Origin: Hymenolepis diminuta
Lineage: Eukaryota > Platyhelminthes > Cestoda > Cyclophyllidea > Hymenolepididae
Assembly: GCA_900708905.1 (NCBI GenBank)
Contig: CAADRB010000071.1
Span: 487,825 to 551,824 of the forward strand
Direction of reading: 5' to 3'
Length of the DNA: 64,000 nucleotides
The position numbers were made by a program, and so were the translations under genes. Of the stretch, positions 38,794-54,905 are shown piece by piece (the first letter of the stretch is position 1; each line of letters opens with the position of its first letter). The notes under the pieces were generated by a model. It made no database searches and was not told the origin of the DNA. It was given only the letters and a program-made list of their open reading frames with translations.

Positions 38794-41416
38794 ATGAAGT
38801 ATCAATCGCTTCTAGGTGTGATCCTTTGCATTTCATGTGTCAAAGGAATTCCAATTTCCTCCGGGTGAGCTTTCGATTTTAATTGCAGCCTGAATATCTA
38901 CGGGAAGTTTATGTGAACGAGGTGTTCTCTTGCAATTTAACCGTGATGGAAGGAGGAAAAATTTTAGCTACAGTTCAATGGGAATGCAATCCACTCCTTA
39001 AGTACCTGGGTAGAGGTAAGTTTTACTCAATATTTAAATAATGAATGATTCTCTCTACAATTTAATTCAATAAGTACTTCATAATATTCTTTATTGGGAT
39101 CGTAGTGAAGTATATCTCGGGTATTAGCTTTCCATTGGCTCGCCGTACGTCCATGTTGGTCTACGAGCTCGTAAGTGCTTCCCAATTGATTGGGGAGGTT
39201 GCAAGCTTAGATTTCTTCATCCGGTGACTTCATAAAAGAAACTGAATATTGCTTATCGCATTTAATTTATTTCAGATAAACAATATAAAAGTTAATCGTT
39301 ATCTCAATTAAGTGGGAAAAAGTTATAAAGTAAATATTAATTCAATTTTGAAGGCTCTTCTTAAGTATCTGAATAGTTCAGATCATGCCCGAATATATGC
39401 AGGCTTAAGTGAAAGTTATGCTTGTCATTCAATGTGGATCTTCAAATCTTGAAATCTAATGATTTCTCTGGGTAATGCCGTCAACGAATTACTGTTCTTT
39501 GTTTTAATGAAGATTCAAGTTAATATCGACCTATCAAAGTCACACATTCCACGCACACACACACTTCGCAGAAGACAGTGTTCATTCAGTAGTTGCCATC
39601 TTTGAATCCTTCGCCGAAAATGAACTTATCACTCCCAGGTGTATTTTGATTTCCGTTAGCGTTTTACAACGTGGGTTTGTTTTGACAAGAGGCAAGCTCC
39701 TTTTTCATTTAAACCAAAATATACTTGCGAAATTTAGACCCCAAACTGTCTATAATAGGTGGAATCAGTACCTATGAGTTCAGAGATGGGAAATATATGA
39801 TTGGTTGCAGTGCACGATACGCCGAGATCGGTATAAACCCAAGTGTGTCCTTTTGAGTAATTGTAGTGCAGGGTGAGTGGGAGTTAATACGCTAGCGAAT
39901 AACAAAATTCAGTGATCCTGACAATTTTTATACGGCCGAAATAACAGATTCTATCCTCCTCATATCTATTTTAAAAGTAGGCGATTTGAACACACCAACT
40001 GGCATTAAACTTAAAACCGGGCTGTATATTATCGGGGCCGCTGCTATTGAACCCCAAGGTGAGAGTCTATAAACATCCAGAGTTTTTGGATCAAACAATA
40101 CGAATAACCATAATAAGCTATGTCGAGAGTCTAACTCCATGAAAGCTACAAAGTTGTCATATTTACAGAGATTTCCAAATGTTTGGTGGGAGTCGGGAAA
40201 ATATCACTATATCAGATGGGACGATCAAACCCTCTCGCTGAATCCAGAAGCCATTTTAAATTCTAATATCCCATCCATTGTTACTGAGGTAAGCGAAACT
40301 GAGATTATTTTCTTGATTCTTCTTTTCAGATACTTTCTACGTAGAAATACGTCCTTTAATAACAATGATAGCTTTGAATTCATCGGGATATCTCAGGATT
40401 TTTATACTCCAAAACAGAGAATAGAACTAGATCATTTATTCGAAGTGACTATATGCAGAGATAACGAGATTTACGTATGCAAATTTAATGCGACAATTGA
40501 GTAAGTTTCCTCTTTTTTAAAAAATCAACTCTGTTCGATACAGAATTGTGTGACCACTATCCTCCATTCGAAAATCGGTAATACCAATCCCAGAACGGAG
40601 TTTTTTACTCAGCCATCTTTCCAGTTCAAACAATTTGGAAACTGGATGCTGCCAGTATGAAGGAATTCGCTGCTAGGTATAGCAGTAGTACTTAGGCTAT
40701 TTCTCACAAATTACTTCCCAAGTTACCCAAAAATACTCAATTACTATACTAGCTGGTGTTGTTGTAGCTAACGGAGAGATTGCCAAGTTTGCACAGCTTT
40801 TAAAGTAATTATTACCGAAAAAATGCGATTTCCCTTATATAGACACACCAGCGAAGATAGAGGACTTTCAAGAGATCCGTATTAGATGCGAGAGCCCCTT
40901 TGCACAGAATGATACCTTTGATGTATATAGTAAATTGCATCACTTACCCTTGAAGGTCATCTACGTTTTTATCTCGGTTATAATAAAATACAGATCACAG
41001 ACAATCGGATCTGGAAACCTCTCCCAGTTTTGTGACCTTCTGCCGGTTTTGCAAGAAAATGTTACTCCGTGTGTTAGAAATCTACCAGAAACTGTAGCTT
41101 ACATTGATATATTCTTTCATAAAATTGAGGTAAATTACTAAGAGATATCACTTGCTTACCCAGACACTTTAAAATATTTATAATACTGCCAGATAAAGAA
41201 AGAATTATGAATAATAAGGGAACATCTGATTACATTGTTAGATACTTAAAACAAGGGATCAGAAGCTTAAAAGGAGGAAAAGTCAGGAAATGGAGGCGAG
41301 TCTTTCTTCATTCGGTTGCTGGATTACGGCAACGAGTTCGTTGCGTCCCTTCAGGAAACTTGAGGATCCGGTCTCTAAATAAATCGCTAGAATTTTTGTG
41401 TTCAAACATTCAATAG
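38794..41416 (+). pseudogene. Tectonic-like ciliary transition-zone gene remnant
   Basis: Exon-like blocks with splice signals lie at 38794-38864, 38889-39015, 39759-39872, 39913-40058, 40169-40500, 40843-40955, 41001-41129 and 41193-41416. The first encodes a signal-peptide-like start (MKYQSLLGVILCISCVKG). Others resemble Tectonic (TCTN) ectodomains: SCNLTVMEGGKILATVQWEC, RCESPFAQNDTFDVY, FCDLLPVLQENVTPCVRNL (the C..xPVxFLxN...C pattern) and GTSDYIV (compare the family GNPGYxxG motif). Tectonics act with MKS/B9 proteins at the ciliary transition zone. Breaks seen are a TGA at 39854-39856 and a TAA at 40070-40072 inside otherwise open blocks. Phases also do not match at the 38864/38889, 39015-40169 and 41129/41193 junctions. 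Several gaps would have to be introns of only 24-45 nt. The Tectonic match is from remembered family motifs, so it is moderate at best. The alternative is an intact fast-evolving secreted protein gene that I have mis-spliced. Confidence 0.4.
39120..39235 (+). repeat. Repeat family F fragment
   Basis: GTAAGTGCTTCCCAATTGAT followed by GGGGAGGTTGCAAGCTTAG aligns at roughly 75 percent with 41,985-42,025 (ACAAGTACTTTCCTATTGAG, then GGCGAGATCGCTAGCTTGG). Two copies are seen. Confidence 0.4.
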
Positions 41417-41594
41417 ACCACTATTTTTGAGGTGACGTCTGCAGTGCTCAAAGCTGACGGCCAGCTGATTAAAATGAGAAATTGATAACGTCCATTTCAG
41501 TTCATCAATCTCTACTTTAAGACGTGGAAGGATTAGGTTGAGTAAAATCAGGTGGGGACTTGAAACATCTTATAAGTACACAGCTGACCAAGGT

Positions 41595-41790
41595 ATAGGT
41601 CACCAAGTATGTTGCTACTGAGGAATTGAAGTAGCCCAATAATTGCCAGAATCCTGACTAACATAGGCGCAGAGCAGATCAATGAGAAGCTTGAACCCCG
41701 GTCTCTGACCCATGGTCTCCTGTTCTTTAGAGGAAGGTGACCATTGTGGCAAGACGATCGTTTCCGCACACCATTTGTATCCTTTAATTA
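41595..41790 (+). repeat. Dispersed repeat family B copy
   Basis: TGTTGCTACTGAGGAATTGA at about 41,609, CTAACATAGGCGCAGAGC at about 41,661, and CATTGTGGCAAGACGATCGT with CACCATTTGTATCC at about 41,733-41,772 match the 35.8 kb and 0.56 kb copies. It lies just after the Tectonic-like remnant and may have contributed to its decay. Confidence 0.5.
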
Positions 41791-41939
41791 TAAAAATATT
41801 ATACTAAAGGCAATACAACATGATTTAACATACAGTTTTGTAAGAGTAAGAAAGGTGGACCAAGAAACCTAAAAGAGTGAGAGTGAGCAAAGATTTTGCC
41901 AAAGTGGCTACTGATTTCTCCAGCAGCATGGATTGTGTT

Positions 41940-42040
41940 TGAGTATCATTCCGGTCCTAGATTCTTATTTGTGGATCCACGCGTTGACAAGTACTTTCCT
42001 ATTGAGTGGCGAGATCGCTAGCTTGGTCTACTTTCAACGT
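41940..42040 (+). repeat. Repeat family F fragment, second copy
   Basis: This partner of the 39.1 kb copy shares the AAGTACTTTCC and GATCGCTAGCTTGG words. It is short, non-coding and of unknown origin. Confidence 0.4.
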
Positions 42041-42066
42041 GCTCGGTGGCATATGAAAGGTGAGAT

Positions 42067-42627
42067 TTGATTATCAATGATGACAGAATCCAGCCTCTCC
42101 ATCTCTATTTACGAAGACATAAGCAGCGAGAGATATCTCCAAACCGACTGACCGACGAAAATGACTGGCTCGAGCACTATCCGTGCTTACTGTCAATGTC
42201 GTTAAATCGACTGTTGAGTAGATTAGAAGAAAACTTATACTACAGATTAGATAGGTTAATTTGTGGTACTTTCGACTACAGATACACGAGAAAAATTGAG
42301 GAAAGACTTGAATACTCATTCTACAAATAATTTCTATGACTTATTTTGTCTTTTAATTCACACCGAAGACCCGAATCAAGTAGAGAAACAATTGAATGAA
42401 ATAATAACCGGGCGTACTCCGGTTTTGAAGTGACCATGGAATCAAACAACTTCGTCCTGATATCACAAGGCATACATGTGGGATCAGCCCAGGTCATCCA
42501 GTATATTAATCCAAATACGGGTCAAGATATGTTGTTTTTCGAGTCATTATTATCATTAAAGTTAGCCCCGTGTTCATTCGCTGATGATGATCAGATGATG
42601 AAAAACGAAACACCGCTACTTACATAA
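42067..42627 (+). other. Two unplaced ORFs of coding-like composition
   Basis: ORF 42067-42330 (87 codons; includes ENDWLEHYPCLLSMSLNRLL) and ORF 42430-42627 (65 codons; includes GIHVGSAQVIQYINPNTGQD) have balanced, protein-like composition unlike the AT-biased ORFs around them. A third open block between them reads IHTEDPNQVEKQLNEIITG. They may be C-terminal exons of the upstream Tectonic-like locus or pieces of another gene. I do not recognise a domain and could not chain them by splice phase. Confidence 0.3.
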
Positions 42628-44289
42628 ATTTCATTTTGTATTTTCCTCTCGAATTCATTATTCCACGAGACTTTCAGCTTGAGAGGTCTTTCTGATGGAT
42701 TTATAGAGACCAGATTTGGAAATACGCATAAATACTCATTAACTGCAGTACATTTTAGCTAGTGGAACAGACACAAATACTTTATTTGTGTCAATCCGGA
42801 TTACTTCGATTAACTCTGATCTGAAATGCTTCCAAAATTATAGAACGCTTTCTATGTCCTAGTACCTACTTCAACTAGATTCCAGCATAAATAGGCGAAT
42901 AATTACAAATTTAATCTATTACAATTTAGCAGCCCAAATCTTGTTTCGCACCTGACGCACATTTCCACGGTCTTCCCAATAGAGTGAAACATTTACACCC
43001 ATTAATTATGCTTCTGTGAAGCTTTGGTCACCGTGCGCACAACCCATGTCAGAAGTCGCAAGTTTGATTGCCATCGGCGCACAACCATTGAACAGAACGG
43101 CCAACCACAGTGATTATGTCTGACTAACAAGGAGAGTGACTGAATTCGAGTCCCTCATCAGGAAGACTCCATGGTTTCATTCTCCACCCAAGATGAATTT
43201 TGGAATACGTATTCTTGAATGAGCTTGGAGGTAATTTTTTTTTCACTAAATAATATTCATGACTGTGATGCTGATTCCTTAGAAGCTAGAAACCAACCCA
43301 GACTTTTTTAGAACTTCGATTTAATTTCCAAATCACTTTCCTCAGTTTTATGCCAACGCATATTGAGTATCACTCTGTTCCAATCAAAACACATCCTCTC
43401 TTAATTGTTTCTTCAGTTATTCCTATCCGAGCATCATTTTTCCACTTATTCGCCCTCAGTGTTTATTAACTCCTAGATGTATGTGTGCTCTTCCTAACGA
43501 AAATATTGAGTTACCTTCCTTCTCCTTCTTGTCTTAAAGTTGTAAAGCAGGAGACTGGAGAGTCAGTAGTTAATCCAGTTTCTTTATTCTTCGGTGATAG
43601 TTAAAAAGCCATTGCCTCTAACTAACTTAACCTTCCGATAGGAAGACGTCATGATCTGCACCTCTATGTAGGATACCGTAACCGACTCTTGGATTCTCTA
43701 AGAAAGTGTACTAGTTATAAATACGACCCGACGACACCACAACACAAAACGACCCGAACCACCATGTCAAAATAGAACTCGCGTTTTCGTATTGATAGGT
43801 CCATTTATATTATCCGCCATTTATAACAGTAATGTAAATAAAGGAAATCAATAAGAGAATGAAGAAATATACATATAAATTAATTTTGGGGAAAATAATG
43901 TATATGTATCAAGAAAGAAATGGAATATTTTGCCTTTTACTACCGGCCAAACTGACGAGCTCGATAATAGTTAACACTAGATATTTCGGCTACTATTCTT
44001 CCTTACTCATTTGTGGAAAATTAATTATCCACTGGCTAACCGGTATGACCCAAAGTTATGGATAAACAGTTGTACTTTCTTAATACAGTAGTGAAGAGAA
44101 GCCTTCGTTTGGGTCAAATGTTGTCGCAGTACAAGATTGCAACCTTTTAATAATTCTAGGGTGTCTCCAGTATTAAGGTCCTAATCGTAAAAGCTGGAAC
44201 GGGTAAATATCAACCACTCATTCCACCAAATTGTCAGCCTCAGTGTACTCCAAAGTCAGAAAACTTAAGAGTAATTTAATACATCTATT

Positions 44290-44420
44290 CAATTTAGATA
44301 CAAAGGGGCTGTGTTTTGAGGTCTGTTTCACATAGTTTTAACAGAGAGTCAATGAAAACAAAAGGGAATCTACCGGACATACTCTGTGTTCTACATGTAA
44401 GACGAGATACAAACTCTTAT
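44290..44420 (+). repeat. Dispersed repeat family D copy
   Basis: GGGGCTGTGTTTTGAGGTCT then GTTTCACATAGTTTTAACAG, followed by a tail ending in GTAAGACGAGATACAAACTC. This is the best-preserved copy. It matches the inverted copy at 13.7 kb and the tails at 54.3 and 60.1 kb. Confidence 0.5.
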
Positions 44421-45060
44421 GAGATCGAGCGACCGCCGCAAATATGATAGGGCTTTAAAGTTTTCTCCCTTCTTAGTTTTAGTTACCGTGATCTAAGTAC
44501 ACTTCAGTGGGCAGTCTTGATTATCTAAATGACTACGAATCATTATACCAATGGCGACGCAGCCTTATATTACTTTCCCCTCTATTGCTGATATCAGTGT
44601 AGGGGATGAACTCAACATCTTATCTTTTTCCCTTCACCTCCATTTTGGAGTCTATTATGAGTACCTCCAGACTGTCAATAAGCACCAAGAAAAGTTGGAA
44701 TTGAAGGATGAATGCCTCTTCTCCGAAATATTTTATCTTACACCATCCCTAATCATCACCAAATTTGATTATCTTGTCCTCATAAGTAATCTCTGTAAAC
44801 CTTAACCATTCCTGCGAACCAAGCACTCATAAAAAAACATCGTGTGTCCTCAGCTGGCCTATGTCACATCGACCCGGAAAAGGTAAACATACCTCAGACG
44901 ATAGTAGCAGACACCGCTTAATCAACCCCATATTAACCAGTCCTGTCTGCATCGGCCATTCCTTTTCCCACAATCGCCCCGACTAATTAAAGCGCGCATA
45001 CAACCATATCCTTATGCCTGTCCTCACCCGAAGTGTCGGTTATAAACAGCCTTCCATTAG

Positions 45061-45076
45061 ACACACACACACACAC
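45061..45076. repeat. CA microsatellite
   Basis: A short dinucleotide run of about seven units in non-coding DNA. Confidence 0.8.
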
Positions 45077-45653
45077 CAGGGAACCCTAGCTCGTCAGACG
45101 CATCTCTCATTGCTCAATCCTTTTCCAATTCCCTATTTTTCCTTGAGACTCTGTACTGAGCTTTGTTCAATACAATCTGGTCTACGCAGTCCTTGGCGTT
45201 TCTTTTCTTTCATTTACTGTTGGCAATCTACCCCAACAGAATCCTCTATTAATGTTATAGGCGAATTCCTACCCATGACCTCCGTGAAGGCATCATCCTT
45301 TGAAGCCATAGATTCACTAAAGCCAGTCTTTATATGCTGGAAGTAAGGCTATTTCAGTAGTATTAAGTTACAAAATAAATTCGGTTTCTTTTAGGGCATG
45401 AGTCATCAATATAGGCATCCAAGTCCCGAGCTCAAATATAGAGGTCAGAAATCAATCAATTATAGCACGATAATGACTCTGAGCGTTGATTTTCTCTTTT
45501 TCATGATCCCGAAATACGATTTTTAGCAATTACGAGGGAAGAGCTAATTCTGATAATCAACCAAAACCCGTAAGAAAACTGGTTCTCCTGAAATCAAATT
45601 ATTTTTGAGGCAATATTGATGACTGCGACCGTAGAGCACTTGAACATACGTGT

Positions 45654-45868
45654 NNNNNNNNNNNNNNNNNNNNNNNNNNNNNNNNNNNNNNNNNNNNNNN
45701 NNNNNNNNNNNNNNNNNNNNNNNNNNNNNNNNNNNNNNNNNNNNNNNNNNNNNNNNNNNNNNNNNNNNNNNNNNNNNNNNNNNNNNNNNNNNNNNNNNNN
45801 NNNNNNNNNNNNNNNNNNNNNNNNNNNNNNNNNNNNNNNNNNNNNNNNNNNNNNNNNNNNNNNNNNNN
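45654..45868. other. Assembly gap (215 N)
   Basis: Unresolved bases in a repeat-containing intergenic stretch. No gene model crosses it. Confidence 0.99.
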
Positions 45869-46439
45869 CTCCCATATGAGATCAGTTTCAATACTTATAG
45901 AACGGTGTCATTCTGTCGAATGGGTTTAAGAACTCTCAAAAACTGAAGGATTTTTTGTGGAAATCAGAGAACTCTTCTCTTTAACATGTCAACCGATTTT
46001 GATCAAGTTTATCTGATAATTAGGGTTGGCTACCAAGTCTTTTCTTTAGACATGTAGTACACCCGAAAAATTCACAATTTCCTCATTACTAAATATGGAA
46101 GTCCCAAAACAGCTCTAGTTTCTCTTTCAATTTGTTTCAAAGGAATGTCAGTGATTATCAATAGTAAGAGGGTCATTCTTGAAAATATATTAGACAATAA
46201 CGTCAGCTGAACGAGCAAGGCATATGAGATTGAAGGCTGGGGAACTGAAGCAGCTCTACGTTGGTTATCAACTATTATCACTCGCTAGGCTAAATCAATA
46301 TGATGAGGCGAATCCACTGTCGGCTCCTTATACCTTCACAGATCCGATCAATACCACATCCAGAGTGTCTGTGAGCCTGACGTTGTTGGGTTTAGGGCAG
46401 CAACTAGTGGCTGACAGCTAACAACCAACAACAGCAGTA

Positions 46440-46830
46440 ACAGTTACAAACGCGAACACCGAGAGCTGATTAGGTCAAAATGTATTGATCAACCACAATG
46501 AGGATTCAAGCGTGTAAAAGAGACAAAGAACGAAGGCGATGAGAAGGAAGCGTAGAAGCAGGCTTACATGTGTGCCTGTGGAAATACAAAAGCAGTTTAT
46601 ATGAGTCAATTGGACAAGGATGGACATGAGAACATGAATACAGATGTGCTTCCAATGAAGCAAAACAGTGATAGAAAGGGAAGAATCGAAAGACGTGTTT
46701 AGACATGACAGATAGGGGTTTTGAGTCATAGAAATATACGGATTTCACTGCGGCTTCGTGGAAGAAAAACCGAAGTATTTTTATAGAGGATACGAATGGA
46801 GAGTAATTTTGGAAATGCGTAGAGGATCAT
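46440..46830 (+). repeat. Direct repeat family C, copy downstream of FARS2
   Basis: AGCTGATTAGGTCAAAATGT then ATTGATCAACCACAATGAGG, a G/A-rich middle, and GGAAATGCGTAGAGGATCAT near 46,812 correspond in order to 48,380-48,815. The two copies lie about 1.9 kb apart in the same orientation. Confidence 0.6.
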
Positions 46831-47540
46831 CTTTCAACGTCCTGTCTGCATTTCACATGCGGAGATGACCGTCGGCGAACGAATGGATGTAAAGTAGGTT
46901 TGGTCGTTTTCGAGATAGCAAATGATATCTCTTAGGTTCTGCCATGAGCCACCACAGCGTAAATTCTATGCGAATGCGAGGAATTAATATTTACTTGATT
47001 GTAAAGATTTTGACCTGATTAACCCAAGAGATGATCGAATTGTATTTTTGTCATTGTAGTCAATAGAACCGGACTTTCAAGTGCACTAAGAAAGAGAAAC
47101 CACAGTCATCCAAAGCATTATCACTCGATTCACAGAAGGAAGAAGGTGAGCCCAACTATAATAAGGTTCCACCCGCCATAAGGCAGACATAAAGATGCTG
47201 CTCACAAATTCCAAGTAATAAGAGATTTCCGAGTCCACCTATTTGCATCAGGAATCAACAGATCACGAATGGGCATTAATAACAGCCGTCGATGAAAACA
47301 CTCAACTTTAGCTACAATATCTGGGACCGATCTGAATAAAATCGTAAGCATTAAATCAATAAAAATATGAAGGCATTTTGGATAATAATCGCCAGACTAA
47401 TCAAATAACCAAGTAAAGACCTAGAACAATTTGTCCCTATTCTACTGGACACCAGAAAACAAAAAAATATAATTTCTACTCAAATGAATCACATTATATC
47501 TAATTAAAAAGCCAGAAAATATGTACAGTCAGGAGCAAAT

Positions 47541-52557
<5,017 letters not shown>

Positions 52558-54299
52558 TTGCTTATAAAACAGCTGAAAATTTTGAAACAAATGGAATAAA
52601 TAATGATAAAAATTAATGAAATCATGAAAATTATTATTTAAATGAAATTCACGAAAAACCACATTACCTAAAAACACCCGACAGGCTCAAATTACCGCCC
52701 AAACAGAATTTATTAATCAACCCATTCCGTATAATCAGTAAATTGTAGTGTTATAATATGATTTCCACATTTATTTCATTTAACTTAGTATTATTTTCTT
52801 CTCCATAATGCATTCGAAGAATAGTTTTTCAATATCCCGTATTTTAATAAATATTTTGATGGATGATTAAAAAAAGCAGATTTAAGTTGATTAAATATTT
52901 GTCATTATTAAACTAGTCAGAAAAAATGATTTGCACATTTTTTATCTTATGAACAACCTAGGACTCACAATGAGTTATGAGTTTGGGTTTCGTTAATAGA
53001 ATACCAATGTGAGTCGTACCACTGCTCATACTTTGCAATACTAGTCAGATCATCAAAGACCATATTTTATCTCAGTGTTCTACCCATCAGGTAAACTGTC
53101 ACTTACTTAATAGGCATAGTTCGTTGCATTAAAGATTCACGATCCAAATCTCAATCTTTAGTTTCAAAATCGCTTGTTCGTATCTATGTTATTCTAAGCA
53201 GATTGACCAGCAGATTGAATTGAGAGGTCGGTCATGCCGCCTCGGTTAGGTTGATTTGGTGGAGCTCTGTTTAATTCATTCAATGCAAAATAATTCCAAC
53301 TTTTTGCGTAAATTACACTTTGATATATTATATAAAAACGAATTTGTAAAACTACAAAAGGCCTTTTATTGTTCCATCCGATCTAAGCATAAAATAGGCA
53401 GGAATATAGAAATATACTCATGTGTTTGTTTTAGTCAACGATATACAGACTAAATATTAGAAAACAGTAACGAGATTAATATTGATACTTTCAACATTAT
53501 GAGCTCTAATGTTTTGCTAGTGCACTTTTGTTTCGTACAAATATCGCTTAATCAATAATTCCAATATTTCTTATTTCCTAAGAGGTCTGACAAATAGAAC
53601 TTATTAGCAGAATTAAACTTTATATAATATATATTATTATAAACATTATATTGCATAATATATTAATCAACTAATTACTATTATTAAAAATGTGACCACA
53701 CATTTTACGATTTTTGCTTTCGTTTCACGGTATGAAATTAGTTGCATATGGGTCAAATGTCCTAAATCAGTAATTGACAAACTTTTGGGAAGAGTTTATT
53801 TGATTAAAGTATTTATTTTCTGTTCTATTCAGTTTTAAATAAGCAGATTCATTTTGGGTGCCAAATCGGAGTCTCAGCCAACTACAAGCTTTCAAATTCA
53901 AAGGTTAGGAGTAAAGCAATCTTCCAGTATTTTATGCTCCAAATTTATGGGTGTGTCTTTTCTTCCACTCCCTATTAAGTGTGAAATCATTCGAAAAATG
54001 AAGGTTTATAAAAATACAAGTCTTTGCTTCGAAAGAACCAACATGTGATGCAATTTTCACCCAGTCATCCCTACACCTCAGCCTTAACTTAAGAGAACAT
54101 GAAGATCTTGTAAGCAAAGCTCTGCCATTTACTACTTCAGCTTTCAAGAAACAGTAAGGGCTAGGAAAGCATATTTTGATTATATAAACAGCTTGTCTCC
54201 CCTAATAAAACTGCAGAAACATGGATCAACTAAAACCCAACTACAAAACCACATGATTATCAGCCCCAACGCATTCAAGTTAGAAGACGGAAGGGAGAA

Positions 54300-54420
54300 A
54301 TAGAAATAGAGGGAAGTGATTTCGGGATCTGTTTCATATTGTTTTAATTGACAGCTCAATACAAGAATGGATACTTAAGACAGTATGCAAGAGCTAATGA
54401 GTCATAGAGGCCTCTGCAAT
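54300..54420 (+). repeat. Dispersed repeat family D, diverged copy
   Basis: GGGATCTGTTTCATATTGTT then TTAATTGACAG, and a tail with ACTTAAGACAGTATGCAAGA, parallels 44.3 kb and 60.1 kb. Confidence 0.4.
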
Positions 54421-54797
54421 AATAATTAATGACACTCCACACATTTGCTAATTCTATAAAAAATCATGAATATTTTTGTCCACTAATCTCTTCTAACGCC
54501 GAAACATTTCCATTTCGTTCAACAGTTTCAATAAATTATTGAGCTCGTTTTCTACGAAAAATTACCATTGACTCAAATCGCAAATCTATTAGTGATTTAG
54601 AGCTATAAATACATGGTTGTCATTATTGATACCACGATAATACGAAGACATTTTACACGGTTTATGTGTGGAAAGCAGCTGAAATTGATTATCAGAAAGT
54701 CCAGTAAAAGATGAGGGAAAGAGGACCAAAATGTGGCTAGGGCAAGGGCAACGTCAAGAAATCAAAGAGCCTTATTCAATCTCATCTTCAAACTCGG

Positions 54798-54905
54798 GTT
54801 GTGCAGGATTTACTAAATGGGCAGTTCATCTTCCAAAATTCAAAATTCACAATTCGTCCCTGGATTTCAGCAAATGTTTGTCTACCATGTTCAGTGCTTT
54901 TGTCA
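54798..54905 (+). repeat. Repeat family E copy
   Basis: GGATTTACTAAATGGGCAGT then TCATCTTCCAAAATTC and TTGTCTACCATGTTCAGTGC align with 59,491-59,590. Confidence 0.45.

Larger units (their letters stand above)
42640..46380. other. Non-coding stretch with repeats and a 215-base gap
   Basis: No gene is recognised. It contains a repeat family D copy (about 44,290-44,420), a possible family E fragment (about 42,770-42,830), a short CA microsatellite (45,061-45,076) and an N gap at 45,654-45,868. The ORFs are short and featureless. Confidence 0.6.

Noticed and set aside
39928..40140. 70-codon minus-strand ORF
   Set aside because: It overlaps plus-strand exon-like blocks with good splice sites. 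The minus reading has no motif or splice support.
43143..43155. tRNA B-box-like GAATTCGAGTCCC
   Set aside because: No A box, no cloverleaf and no acceptor stem could be formed around it.
45544..45946. ORFs spanning the N run
   Set aside because: They consist mainly of unknown residues created by the assembly gap.
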